Both the position numbers and the translations under genes were made by a program. From positions 1 through 23,250 of the IMG/VR virus record IMGVR_UViG_3300050821_014505: a DNA stretch of 23,250 nt; one strand, written 5' to 3'. Origin of the DNA: a virus. A model generated the notes under the pieces. The model saw nothing but the letters and a program-made list of their open reading frames with translations, was not told where the DNA came from and did not search any database. Below are positions 14,220-20,937 of the stretch, piece by piece; the first letter of the stretch is position 1, and each line of letters opens with the position of its first letter.

Positions 14220-15194
14220 CTATGACCCGAACCCGGTATCCGGCACGTTCTGAGCGTTCAGCAGCCTGATTCCCGATGCCCGAGCATTCAGTGGCAGATT
14301 CCGGCCCATCACCACGCGCCCGGTAACCGTCGCCAGCTTATCGTCGTATTCCTGCCACTCATCCGCGTACGCCATACCGAGCGCCTTGAGCACGCGCCAC
14401 TTGAGAGATAGTGTAATGAGGTCCTCGGGTAGCACCGAGACGTCTGTATCGAGCACAAATGCCGATTGGACGGCAACTGCGGGAGATGCGGCAACCGCCA
14501 CCCAGTTCACGGACGCGTACTCGAATACAAGCTGATCAGATATCGGACTGGCCTGCCCTGTCGGCACGTATGGCGCGGGATTGATCAGTATCTGCCCGTC
14601 CGTGAGCCGGTATCTCAACCGAGGGCCAACAGGGCTGATGCCCGACTTGAGCACCTGCCACTCCTGAGCGTTCACAGGTCCGAGCAGCTGCCAGCGGAAG
14701 TTACGATCCCATCCTGTTTGCGGGATGAAGTAGTTGAGGTCGGACGGCTGCGGATACGCCTCCTGCCCGAACGCGAGCGATGAATCAACGCCCGTGACGC
14801 TGATCGTCGGGACGGTTGAATTCTGGGACATCGTCACAGTGCCAGCGCCGGCATTGACGGATGCCACCATCGAGTCATTGAGAGCGAAAGTGGAGGCGAC
14901 CTGCCACCCAGACTGAACGCCGGCCAGATTCGTGCCAGTGACGTTCGTGATGACCGGAGAGTTAGCGGTGAACGTGCCAGTGAACGGGCCAATTCCGATT
15001 AGGTTGAACAGAAACTGCTTGCGCAGAGGGGGCCAGTGGTCCGCCGCCTTGGTCGCATCCCTCAGCTCAAACCCAGCGCGATTGGCTAGCGCGAACGCCT
15101 TGATGACGTTCGAGTCAGTGTTACCCGCGACGGTCGACGGCGGCGCGAGGCCTATCTCACCGAATGCCTGCTGGACAAGCGTTAGGAGTGACAT
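14220..15194 (-). CDS. Putative head-to-tail adaptor protein (324 aa)
   Basis: The ATG forms a TGATG junction with the upstream gene. The N-terminal helix (MSLLTLVQQAFGEIGLAPPS) and the C-terminal helices (LEDLITLSLKWRVLKALGMA-like region, then ADEWQEYDDKLATVTGR) match tail-tubular-A/adaptor proteins that sit under the portal. A separate beta-rich insertion occupies about residues 70-140 (PFTGTFTANSPVITNVTGTN, ALNDSMVASVNAGAGTVTMS), probably an exposed Ig- or barrel-like domain. An aromatic DLNYFIPQTGWDRNFRWQ section follows, then RLRYRLTDGQILINPAP. The fold call rests on this helical bracket and on its place before the hub gene. Confidence 0.7.
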   Translation of the reverse strand: MSLLTLVQQAFGEIGLAPPSTVAGNTDSNVIKAFALANRAGFELRDATKAADHWPPLRKQFLFNLIGIGPFTGTFTANSPVITNVTGTNLAGVQSGWQVASTFALNDSMVASVNAGAGTVTMSQNSTVPTISVTGVDSSLAFGQEAYPQPSDLNYFIPQTGWDRNFRWQLLGPVNAQEWQVLKSGISPVGPRLRYRLTDGQILINPAPYVPTGQASPISDQLVFEYASVNWVAVAASPAVAVQSAFVLDTDVSVLPEDLITLSLKWRVLKALGMAYADEWQEYDDKLATVTGRVVMGRNLPLNARASGIRLLNAQNVPDTGFGS

Positions 15195-16042
15195 CAGGCA
15201 TCTTCCTTAGCCTCGGCAGACTCGACGATATCGCGCGTGCGCTTAGAGGTTTTCACTGACGCCGTCTTGAGAGGCTGAGGCGCTGGAGGAGCGGCGGACT
15301 GCATCATCGGCACCTGTTGCCGCATACCCTGCGCAAACTGCGCCTGCATGTTCACGATAGTCGCCTCTAGCTGCTTGATCTTCTCGTCCTGGAGATTGAC
15401 CTTCTCCTCGGCCCTGGACGCCTTGGCCTGCTCGCTGGCGACGATGCGATTACGAGCACGCTCGTCAACCGCGGCCCGCGCCAGGTCGCGGTACTTGCGT
15501 CCGCCCATGATGGCTCCCGCATTGGCGTCGGACAGCGCGGCGAGAGCCTCGACCGTTGGAATGCTAAGCAGCTTCAGGGATTCGGCGTACGAGCGCGTAA
15601 CGACGCCCCATTCCTCGATCGGCCATCCGTCATCCGCTTTCTCGCCGCGGCGCATGAAGCGCGCCCAGGCGTTCGGATATTTCGCTGTGTCCGGTCGATC
15701 GCCATTGGCGCACTGCTGCAGCACTTCCCAAGTGGTGTGGTATTCGCCTGACTCGGGATCGATCGCAGTGTCGTACTCGATCCCGGAGGCCAGGGTATCC
15801 CAGACGGTCTTAGAGTTTCCCGGAGCAACGATGCGCACCCAGATCCGATCCTGAAAGATCGGAAATCCCATGCTCTCCGTGAGGTACTCCATCGGATACG
15901 GCTTGATGTAGAACTCAACAATCAACTCGCCGTCGAGACCCGCTCCGCCCTCTCCAGAACGGCCATAAAGCACCCTACTCGAGTCGGCCTTGGGACTTTC
16001 GAGCATGCGCGGTGGCGCGAACTGGGGTAGATCGATACTCAT
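15194..16042 (-). CDS. Conserved phage protein with C-terminal coiled coil (282 aa)
   Basis: The chosen start is ATG at 16042, which overlaps the upstream stop as ATGA; a longer start at 16057 lies inside the enzyme gene. The product begins MSIDLPQFAPPRMLESPKAD. A beta-rich part has GELIVEFYIKPYPMEYLTES and IFQDRIWVRIVAPGN, then WARFMRRGEKADDGWPIEEW. Residues about 200-245 form a charged coiled coil (EEKVNLQDEKIKQLEATIVN). The tail is Pro/Ala-rich and then basic (KTASVKTSKRTRD). I recognise the pattern as a protein often found near the adaptor in podovirus genomes, without known function. A connector or assembly role is inferred. Confidence 0.65.
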   Translation of the reverse strand: MSIDLPQFAPPRMLESPKADSSRVLYGRSGEGGAGLDGELIVEFYIKPYPMEYLTESMGFPIFQDRIWVRIVAPGNSKTVWDTLASGIEYDTAIDPESGEYHTTWEVLQQCANGDRPDTAKYPNAWARFMRRGEKADDGWPIEEWGVVTRSYAESLKLLSIPTVEALAALSDANAGAIMGGRKYRDLARAAVDERARNRIVASEQAKASRAEEKVNLQDEKIKQLEATIVNMQAQFAQGMRQQVPMMQSAAPPAPQPLKTASVKTSKRTRDIVESAEAKEDA

Positions 16043-17970
16043 AGTGATTGTCTCCAACAGAAGTTTGCGCCAACCTCGACCTCTCCAAACACTTCCTCGA
16101 CCGCGCGCTTGACGCCAAACTGAGGATAGTCCGGGTTGTCGTAGTCATGTCCTGAAATGAAGCCGCCCGGTTTTATCTTCGGCAGCCACGCCTTGATATC
16201 CGCTAGGCAGCATTCGTAGGAGTGGTCTGCATCAATAAAAACGAAGTCCAGTGACTCGTCTGCCACATCTTGCGCCGCCTCCAATGAAGTCATTCGCCAA
16301 ACAGATGCGCGGTCTCCGGCGAATCGAACTGCCCCTACTGCGGACTGGCAATAGCCATCCTGCTCGTCCTGATTGAGAGAGCTATGGAAGTCACCAAGAC
16401 CGTCCTCGCCCTTACCGGCCGCCCAAGGATCTACCATCAACAACTTCATATCGATCCTGTTTAGGAGAAGACGCGACGAGAGCGCGCCGGTGAAGACGCC
16501 AATTTCAGCGCCCACTGGGTGAGATGTATCCTTGAGCCAATGAAGTATCTGCTGGGCGCGCTCATCGACAGATAGTGGCTTCAATAGGGATGCAATATGC
16601 GGTATGAGGCCTTCTCCGAACACGCGAATCGTGCAGCCATTTTCTAGGAGTAGCGGAATATGCTCCTTGAAGTCCTCTGCTTGGGTAACCATCCAGGGGG
16701 CGCAGCGGAATGAGCGACCACCTACGCGCACATCGAGCGTCTTTTCGTCATCATTCAGCGGCTGAGGGTAGGCATGGTGCGCATCTTCCGCGTAACTCGA
16801 GTCGAAACCGAATAGGTCTATGTGGCGGTGGCCGAGCAGGTAGGCGAGGACGATGGCCTTCATCCCGACAGTGGTGCCGCCGCCGATGCTCGGGACGCCG
16901 GCCTTGTCCAGTAGGGGTTGGTAAGACGACAGCGCCGCGTGCCAGCAGACCAGACTATCTCCTGCCATCTGTAGTACCGAAGGATGGCACTGAGAGGCGT
17001 AATACTTTGGGCAAAACTCCCCTATGGGCACGAAATCCAAGTTTTCCCGGCGCGCGTCCAGTAGTACATGAGCGTCCGGGATGATCCCATTACGCCATAG
17101 ATAGTCCCACGTGTTTCCAGTGGCATAGACCTTCGCGCCTGACATCTGCATGCCGCGGATGTAAAACAGGTTGTCGGCTAGACTTGGTCCGCCGCCCACG
17201 ATGATCGCGGTGCGCGTGTCATTGCCGGGCTCGACCCATGCGCAATCCCTCTCCATTGCCGACAGCACATTGGCTCGTAGCTGCTCATCCGGCACGTTGG
17301 ACTGCACGACCCACTCGATCGCCGAGCCGCCGCCGACCTTCCAAACTTCAGGTACCCAACCCGAGGTGACCTCGTGAGGACGCGGGTGTCCATGAAAGAA
17401 AACAACCGATGTTCCACGTGGAATTTGCGTGCGGCAGTCGACTTTGTAGCTGCGGAATTTGCCGGGGAATAGATCCTGTAGCCAGTTAGGGCCTTCATGG
17501 ACACGCTCTATCCATGCTTGGTCACCACCCTCGATTATTGGCTTTCCTGAGTCGATCCAGTTCTGCCAGAACCAATCCGCATCCCCTCCTGGCCCGGCCT
17601 CCCACGCCATGACGCTAGACTGCATGCCCTTCGGTCTGTAGGCATCTCGCAAAACGGCGAAATCACCATCGTACCGCGCGATCTCGTCCAACGGCCCGGT
17701 GATGACCGTGTCGAGATCGAAATACAGTACGCGCTCACCCTCCGGAAATGCCTCCGGCGAGAACAGGTAGAGCTTGTTCCACCATCCCTCAACCCCCTCG
17801 GGTAGAGGCTTGGTTTTGATGCCAGCCTCCAACCCGGTGGGATCATCCGTGAAGCACGTGAAGTCACCCGCGAACCCCGCGGGCAGGTTCCGCCGCACCA
17901 TGTCAAACAGGGTGTTGACATACTCAGGGCCGTACAGCTTGCCCCATTTGACGCAACAAACTCTCAACAT
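16039..17970 (-). CDS. Glycosyltransferase-DUF115-methyltransferase fusion (643 aa)
   Basis: The best start is ATG at 17970, with GGAG seven bases upstream. Domain 1 (residues 1 to about 230) resembles a nucleotide-sugar glycosyltransferase: NLPAGFAGDFTCFTDDP, WWNKLYLFSPEAF, and VLYFDLDTVITGPLDE with a DxD motif at 85-87, plus FFHGHPRP near 191-198. Domain 2 (about 254-460) matches DUF115/MptE-like proteins: TAIIVGGGPSLADNL, VYATGNTWDYLWRNGIIPDA, SIGGGTTVGMKAIVLAYLLG and HIDLFGFDSSY. Domain 3 (about 485-643) is a class I SAM methyltransferase of the Methyltransf_24 type: VGAEIGVFTGALSSRLL, LLMVDPW, LDFVFIDADHSYECC and PGGFISGHDYDN. It lies between capsid and connector genes. The target is unknown: virion protein, DNA or host glycan. 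Confidence 0.8.
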   Translation of the reverse strand: MLRVCCVKWGKLYGPEYVNTLFDMVRRNLPAGFAGDFTCFTDDPTGLEAGIKTKPLPEGVEGWWNKLYLFSPEAFPEGERVLYFDLDTVITGPLDEIARYDGDFAVLRDAYRPKGMQSSVMAWEAGPGGDADWFWQNWIDSGKPIIEGGDQAWIERVHEGPNWLQDLFPGKFRSYKVDCRTQIPRGTSVVFFHGHPRPHEVTSGWVPEVWKVGGGSAIEWVVQSNVPDEQLRANVLSAMERDCAWVEPGNDTRTAIIVGGGPSLADNLFYIRGMQMSGAKVYATGNTWDYLWRNGIIPDAHVLLDARRENLDFVPIGEFCPKYYASQCHPSVLQMAGDSLVCWHAALSSYQPLLDKAGVPSIGGGTTVGMKAIVLAYLLGHRHIDLFGFDSSYAEDAHHAYPQPLNDDEKTLDVRVGGRSFRCAPWMVTQAEDFKEHIPLLLENGCTIRVFGEGLIPHIASLLKPLSVDERAQQILHWLKDTSHPVGAEIGVFTGALSSRLLLNRIDMKLLMVDPWAAGKGEDGLGDFHSSLNQDEQDGYCQSAVGAVRFAGDRASVWRMTSLEAAQDVADESLDFVFIDADHSYECCLADIKAWLPKIKPGGFISGHDYDNPDYPQFGVKRAVEEVFGEVEVGANFCWRQSL

Positions 17971-18398
17971 ATAAATTCTCCAATGCCTAGGTGCTTTCTG
18001 GATCTTCTTCTGGAGCATTGGATACAGCACCGCCTGCCAGCATAAAATGCTGTGTTTTCCTCATCCATAGCATGCCCATGCTTGCAATGACTCTGCGGAT
18101 TTGAACTCCTTTGCAAGTTAATGGATGGTCCAGTACCTCTCTGAAAATTTACCCTCTGAGGCACCGCTTCAAGATGCTCTGGATTTACGCAGTTTCTGAC
18201 GTGGCACAAATGGTCAATGACCAATGACCTATCTATCGATTGCAGATTGTGATGCATGCGATAAGCGAAGCGATGAGCGTATTCATTCTCCTGACGCTCG
18301 TTCCTAACTTTCCCGTATCCATTCTGGGAAATGGCGCCTTTCCATAGAACGCATCCCGAAGGGTCAGTGATGCATCGCTTCGCGAATCGCTCAATCAC
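17964..18398 (-). CDS. HNH homing endonuclease
   Basis: It begins at GTG directly after the TGA of the accessory protein gene and overlaps the next start by seven bases. The 144-residue product has the HNH_3-type layout: an N-terminal GCVLWKGAISQNGYGKV, AHRFAYRMHH, and then the nuclease core IDHLCHVRNCVNPEHLEAV with Asp62-His63, Asn72 and His75 as the metal/catalytic residues. Cysteines 65 and 70 are likely structural. A C-terminal zinc-knuckle-like segment is HCKHGHAMDEEN followed by RRCCIQCSRRR. Such proteins nick or cut a conserved site and promote their own spread. The region looks less GC-rich than its neighbours, consistent with acquisition. It is free-standing, since no intron or intein split is seen around it. 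Confidence 0.9.
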   Translation of the reverse strand: MIERFAKRCITDPSGCVLWKGAISQNGYGKVRNERQENEYAHRFAYRMHHNLQSIDRSLVIDHLCHVRNCVNPEHLEAVPQRVNFQRGTGPSINLQRSSNPQSHCKHGHAMDEENTAFYAGRRCCIQCSRRRSRKHLGIGEFIC

Positions 18399-19196
18399 TC
18401 AGGTTCCTTCTAACTGACCGTGGTTGGGATAGTAGACCAGCACCAAGCTCTGGGTGGACGTGGTTGTCGAGGTCGCGAGCCGGCTGCCTAGGATCGCCCC
18501 GCCGGCCGACGCTGTGCCATAGATACGCCCCGCTGTGCCCGACACATAGCCGGCGGTATTGGGGGTGATCTGCACCGCCGTCTTCAACGTCCAGGCGCGC
18601 CCGCTGATCTGGTACCACGCGACCGTGATCTGGTTGGCCTGGGAGGCCAGGCCAGTGCCGTCATAGAGAGGCGTGATGGGATAGACTGTGCCCTGAGTGA
18701 GCGACTGAGCCGTTGCTCCCACTGCAGCGCTCGATATCGCCACAGCGACCGGAACACTCGTCTTCTGGCTCGTGCCCTTCGCGGGCAACGTGGTTATGGA
18801 GTAAGTGGCGTCCCACTGCACCAGAGTGCCGACCGGCAGCGCGTTCGACACCGGATTGCGCAGCGCGATGAACTCGCCCCATCCCAGAGTTGGCTCATAC
18901 GCCGTGATGATTTGGCCCGGCATCGGCGCAAAGATGGGAGCCGGCAGAACGGGGCTCGTGGCCGTACCCGCCGTCGTCGCAGCAGACTCAGGTTTGAGGA
19001 AGACCGTGTTGAAGCCCGCATAGGGTCCAGGCAAGTCCGCCCACACCTTGCCGATGTCGTAGTCTCCCAACTGATTATTCTGCGCCACCCAGTTGTACGC
19101 CACGCCATTCGAGATGCTCTGAGGAAACCCCGGTGGCACGTAGGTCTGTGACGCGAACGGCGAGACCGGGGTCGCTTTGAGTGTGATGATTCCCAT
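18399..19196 (-). CDS. Probable capsid accessory/decoration protein (265 aa)
   Basis: It starts at ATG behind GGAGAG, ten bases after the capsid protein stop. The product is beta-rich and Thr/Ser/Ala/Pro-rich, starting MGIITLKATPVSPFASQTYV. Motif-like stretches include NQLGDYDIGKVWADLPGPYA and WGEFIALRNPVSNALPVGTL, followed by VQWDATYSITTLPAKGTS. A C-terminal series of short strands (GYVSGTAGRIYGTASAGGAI) ends LVLVYYPNHGQLEGT. The gene directly after a major capsid gene often encodes a decoration, cement or head-fiber protein, and the composition fits. I recognise it only as a frequent neighbour of this capsid type; the biochemical role is not shown. Confidence 0.6.
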   Translation of the reverse strand: MGIITLKATPVSPFASQTYVPPGFPQSISNGVAYNWVAQNNQLGDYDIGKVWADLPGPYAGFNTVFLKPESAATTAGTATSPVLPAPIFAPMPGQIITAYEPTLGWGEFIALRNPVSNALPVGTLVQWDATYSITTLPAKGTSQKTSVPVAVAISSAAVGATAQSLTQGTVYPITPLYDGTGLASQANQITVAWYQISGRAWTLKTAVQITPNTAGYVSGTAGRIYGTASAGGAILGSRLATSTTTSTQSLVLVYYPNHGQLEGT

Positions 19197-19206
19197 GTGT
19201 CTCTCC

Positions 19207-19994
19207 TTAAGCGGCCAGGAGGCCCTGGAGGAAGCGATTGCTCGTGGTCATGTTGCCGGCGAACCCGACGAGCTTGACCATCGCGTCCTGGTTGACCGCG
19301 AAACGCTCATCCCCCAGCGGGGCGAAGTTTCGATCCTGGTGTGGCCGGAAGAACAGGTATTTCGTGTTCAAGAAGAACATCGTGTTCACTGGCGCCCCGC
19401 CGCCGAAACCGCCATCCAGTACCACGTCGCAGTTCATGTACTTCAACGTCTGGAAGCCGAGCTCTGCCATGTCCTCATCGCCGATGCGCTGGAGGGCCTG
19501 CAAGCTCTCCAAGTAGTAGCGATAGAAGTTGTTATCGGCAACGATCAGGTCCGGCGCATCCGCACCGCGCACCAACTGCAGGTAAACGCGGTTCATGTAG
19601 GTCTGAATGGTGGCAGTACTCACCGCCGCGCCACCAGTGGTCAGGCCGCTGAAGAATACGTTGCGCCAGAACTGCCAGACCGATGGATCTATACCGCCAA
19701 CAATGCCCGACGAAGGTGTCGCGGAGACAAGCAGCTGCAGGCCACCAATCTGCCGCCCGCCATCAGCAGTACCATTTGAGTAGATGTCGAGAGCGACGTT
19801 GTTTGTGAGGGTCTGCTCGGCGTTCTCGATGCGCCCTTCCAGCAGATCGATGATCGCCTCTTCGCCAGAGTTCTGCAGCATCTCAAGGCCTGAGATGGAG
19901 ACGGCGACAGCGGCCTGAGCATAGTTGTACTCAGCACCCGTGAATACGTCGGACGGGCTAATGTTCAGAACCTCGTACCCGGAATAGCGCTTAT
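19207..19994 (-). CDS. Major capsid protein, exon 2 (residues 66-327)
   Basis: This is the larger part of the major capsid protein. It begins with the last two bases of codon 66, followed by KRYSGYEVLNISPSDVFTGA, AVAVSISGLEMLQNSGEEAI and a long run typical of a podovirus HK97-like capsid family (FWRNVFFSGLTTGGAAVSTA, LVRGADAPDLIVADNNFYRY, YMNCDVVLDGGFGGGAPVNT, RFAVNQDAMVKLVGFAGNMT). The open frame continues upstream to about 20646, but that part is intron sequence and does not resemble capsid protein. Joining to exon 1 at 20720 restores the expected ENGTYKRYSGYE. The full protein would have 327 residues, a normal size for the family. It assembles the icosahedral shell on the scaffold protein encoded just upstream. 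Confidence 0.88.
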
Positions 19995-20719
19995 CAGTAT
20001 TGTTACGGTAGGTATTTAATGGTACCTTCCGGGTGTGACATTTCTGCACACCTCTGCGTGTTACCACGCAGCTCAGAGCACACCTTCCCTTTCGGGGACT
20101 GCACCTGCTCGTTACACACGCACCGCTTGCGCGGGCTTGGCTCGGTATTGCCCTTCCATCTCTGGAGTGGGGTATCCACCGACTTCGCAGTCTTCTCAAT
20201 TCACACTTAGCGGAGAGAGCATGCCTTCTTTTGAGTATTTCGCCGGTCTGTTTGATGGCGAAGGATTCGTTCGCATCGACAATCACTTCCTGCAGCCTGT
20301 CACAGGTAATCCGAGGTACCAGTTGCACGCGGGCATAGCCATGACCCACAAACCAGCCGTCAAACTCTGCTTCGACACTTTCGGCGGGTTTTACAAGGGA
20401 GATGACTGCTTCAAGAAGAAGATGCCGAGTAGCCGCACCATCTACCGATGGTCCGTAGTCAGCAACGGCGCTTACGACTTTCTGAAAGCCATCCAGCCTT
20501 TCTTCATCGTCAAGAAGGAGCAGGTAGATATCGCAGTTGCCTTTCAAGAGCACATCAGGATGTACAAGAGATACATGGTCGGCGCGCATGGAGACCTGGC
20601 ACTTAGAGCCAAGATCTTTGCGGAGCGTGAGACCATGTGCGAACAAATCAGACTCCTGAAGAAAGAAGAATTTCCGTTAGTTGTGAGTGACCCTATTTCG
20701 GCTTAAGCAGCCACGGCAA
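19995..20719 (-). ncRNA. Group I self-splicing intron in the capsid gene
   Basis: The 725-base segment interrupts the capsid gene between T of codon 66 and the AT that completes it. Its 3' part (19995-20220) carries the P4/P5-type core motif of group I introns, CAATACCGAGCCAAGCCC (20150-20133), preceded by GGG. The motif is nearly identical to that of cyanobacterial tRNA-Leu introns. GNRA hairpins flank it: GACU-GCGA-AGUC (20192-20181), CCGC-GCAA-GCGG (20134-20123) and CUGCGUG-GUAA-CACGCAG (20071-20054). The intron ends in G at 19995, as expected. Exon ACCU|U (20723-20719) can pair with AGGGU (20694-20690), placing a U-G pair at the 5' splice site. The full P3/P7 fold was not worked out. A LAGLIDADG gene lies inside on the other strand. 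Confidence 0.87.
20221..20706 (+). CDS. LAGLIDADG homing endonuclease, antisense inside the intron
   Basis: The 161-residue product has one LAGLIDADG motif, EYFAGLFDGEGFV (residues 5-17), with Glu14 in the metal-binding position. Later parts fit the family fold: YQLHAGIAMTHKPAVKLCFD, FGGFYKG, IYRWSVVSNGAYDFLKAIQP and FFIVKKEQVDIAVAFQEH. One motif at this length implies a homodimer of the I-CreI kind, cutting a roughly palindromic site. I chose ATG at 20221 because it follows GGAGAG and puts the motif at the N-terminus. An ATG at 20035 would translate the intron's catalytic core. The gene is on the plus strand, opposite the capsid gene and the intron, so it cannot be read from the structural transcript. 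The stop is 13 bases inside the 5' splice site. Confidence 0.88.
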   Translation: MPSFEYFAGLFDGEGFVRIDNHFLQPVTGNPRYQLHAGIAMTHKPAVKLCFDTFGGFYKGDDCFKKKMPSSRTIYRWSVVSNGAYDFLKAIQPFFIVKKEQVDIAVAFQEHIRMYKRYMVGAHGDLALRAKIFAERETMCEQIRLLKKEEFPLVVSDPISA

Positions 20720-20915
20720 AGGTGCCGTTTTCCTGATAGTTGAGTTCCTGCACGATCGTCCGACCTCCAGACACGGGCTTAACACGCCCCCGTGCCCTGA
20801 GCCGATACAACAGTGCGTTATTTTTTGTTACGTTATCTGCCAACTTTCCCGTGCGATTACGCAGGGTCGTGGTCACGATTTCCGTCATCGTAGCCGACGG
20901 GTTGATGAGTGCCAT
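20720..20915 (-). CDS. Major capsid protein, exon 1 (residues 1-65)
   Basis: This is the N-terminal arm of the capsid protein. The start is ATG at 20915 behind GGGAG with nine-base spacing; an in-frame ATG at 20963 lies inside the scaffold gene and precedes no conserved sequence. The exon reads MALINPSATMTEIVTTTLRN, ALLYRLRARGRVKPVSGGRT and VQELNYQENGT, then the first base of codon 66 (T at 20720). Without splicing, the frame would run five codons into the intron (FAVAA) and stop at 20703, giving a useless 70-residue peptide. The scaffold gene ends 22 bases upstream of the start. Confidence 0.85.
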
Positions 20916-20937
20916 GTATGTATACTCCCGAAAAGGT

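Noticed and set aside
17964-18398. The HNH gene as part of a second intron or intein
   Set aside because: It has its own start directly after a complete gene and its own stop at the next start. No protein is split by it and no group I motif was seen nearby.
20035-20220. N-terminal extension of the LAGLIDADG gene from an upstream ATG
   Set aside because: This stretch is the complement of the intron's catalytic core, it lacks endonuclease similarity, and a good ribosome binding site precedes the ATG at 20221.
19207-20646. A single 479-residue capsid frame
   Set aside because: The upstream 218 residues read through intron RNA sequence, show no capsid similarity and cover the antisense endonuclease. 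The true N-terminus is at 20915-20720.
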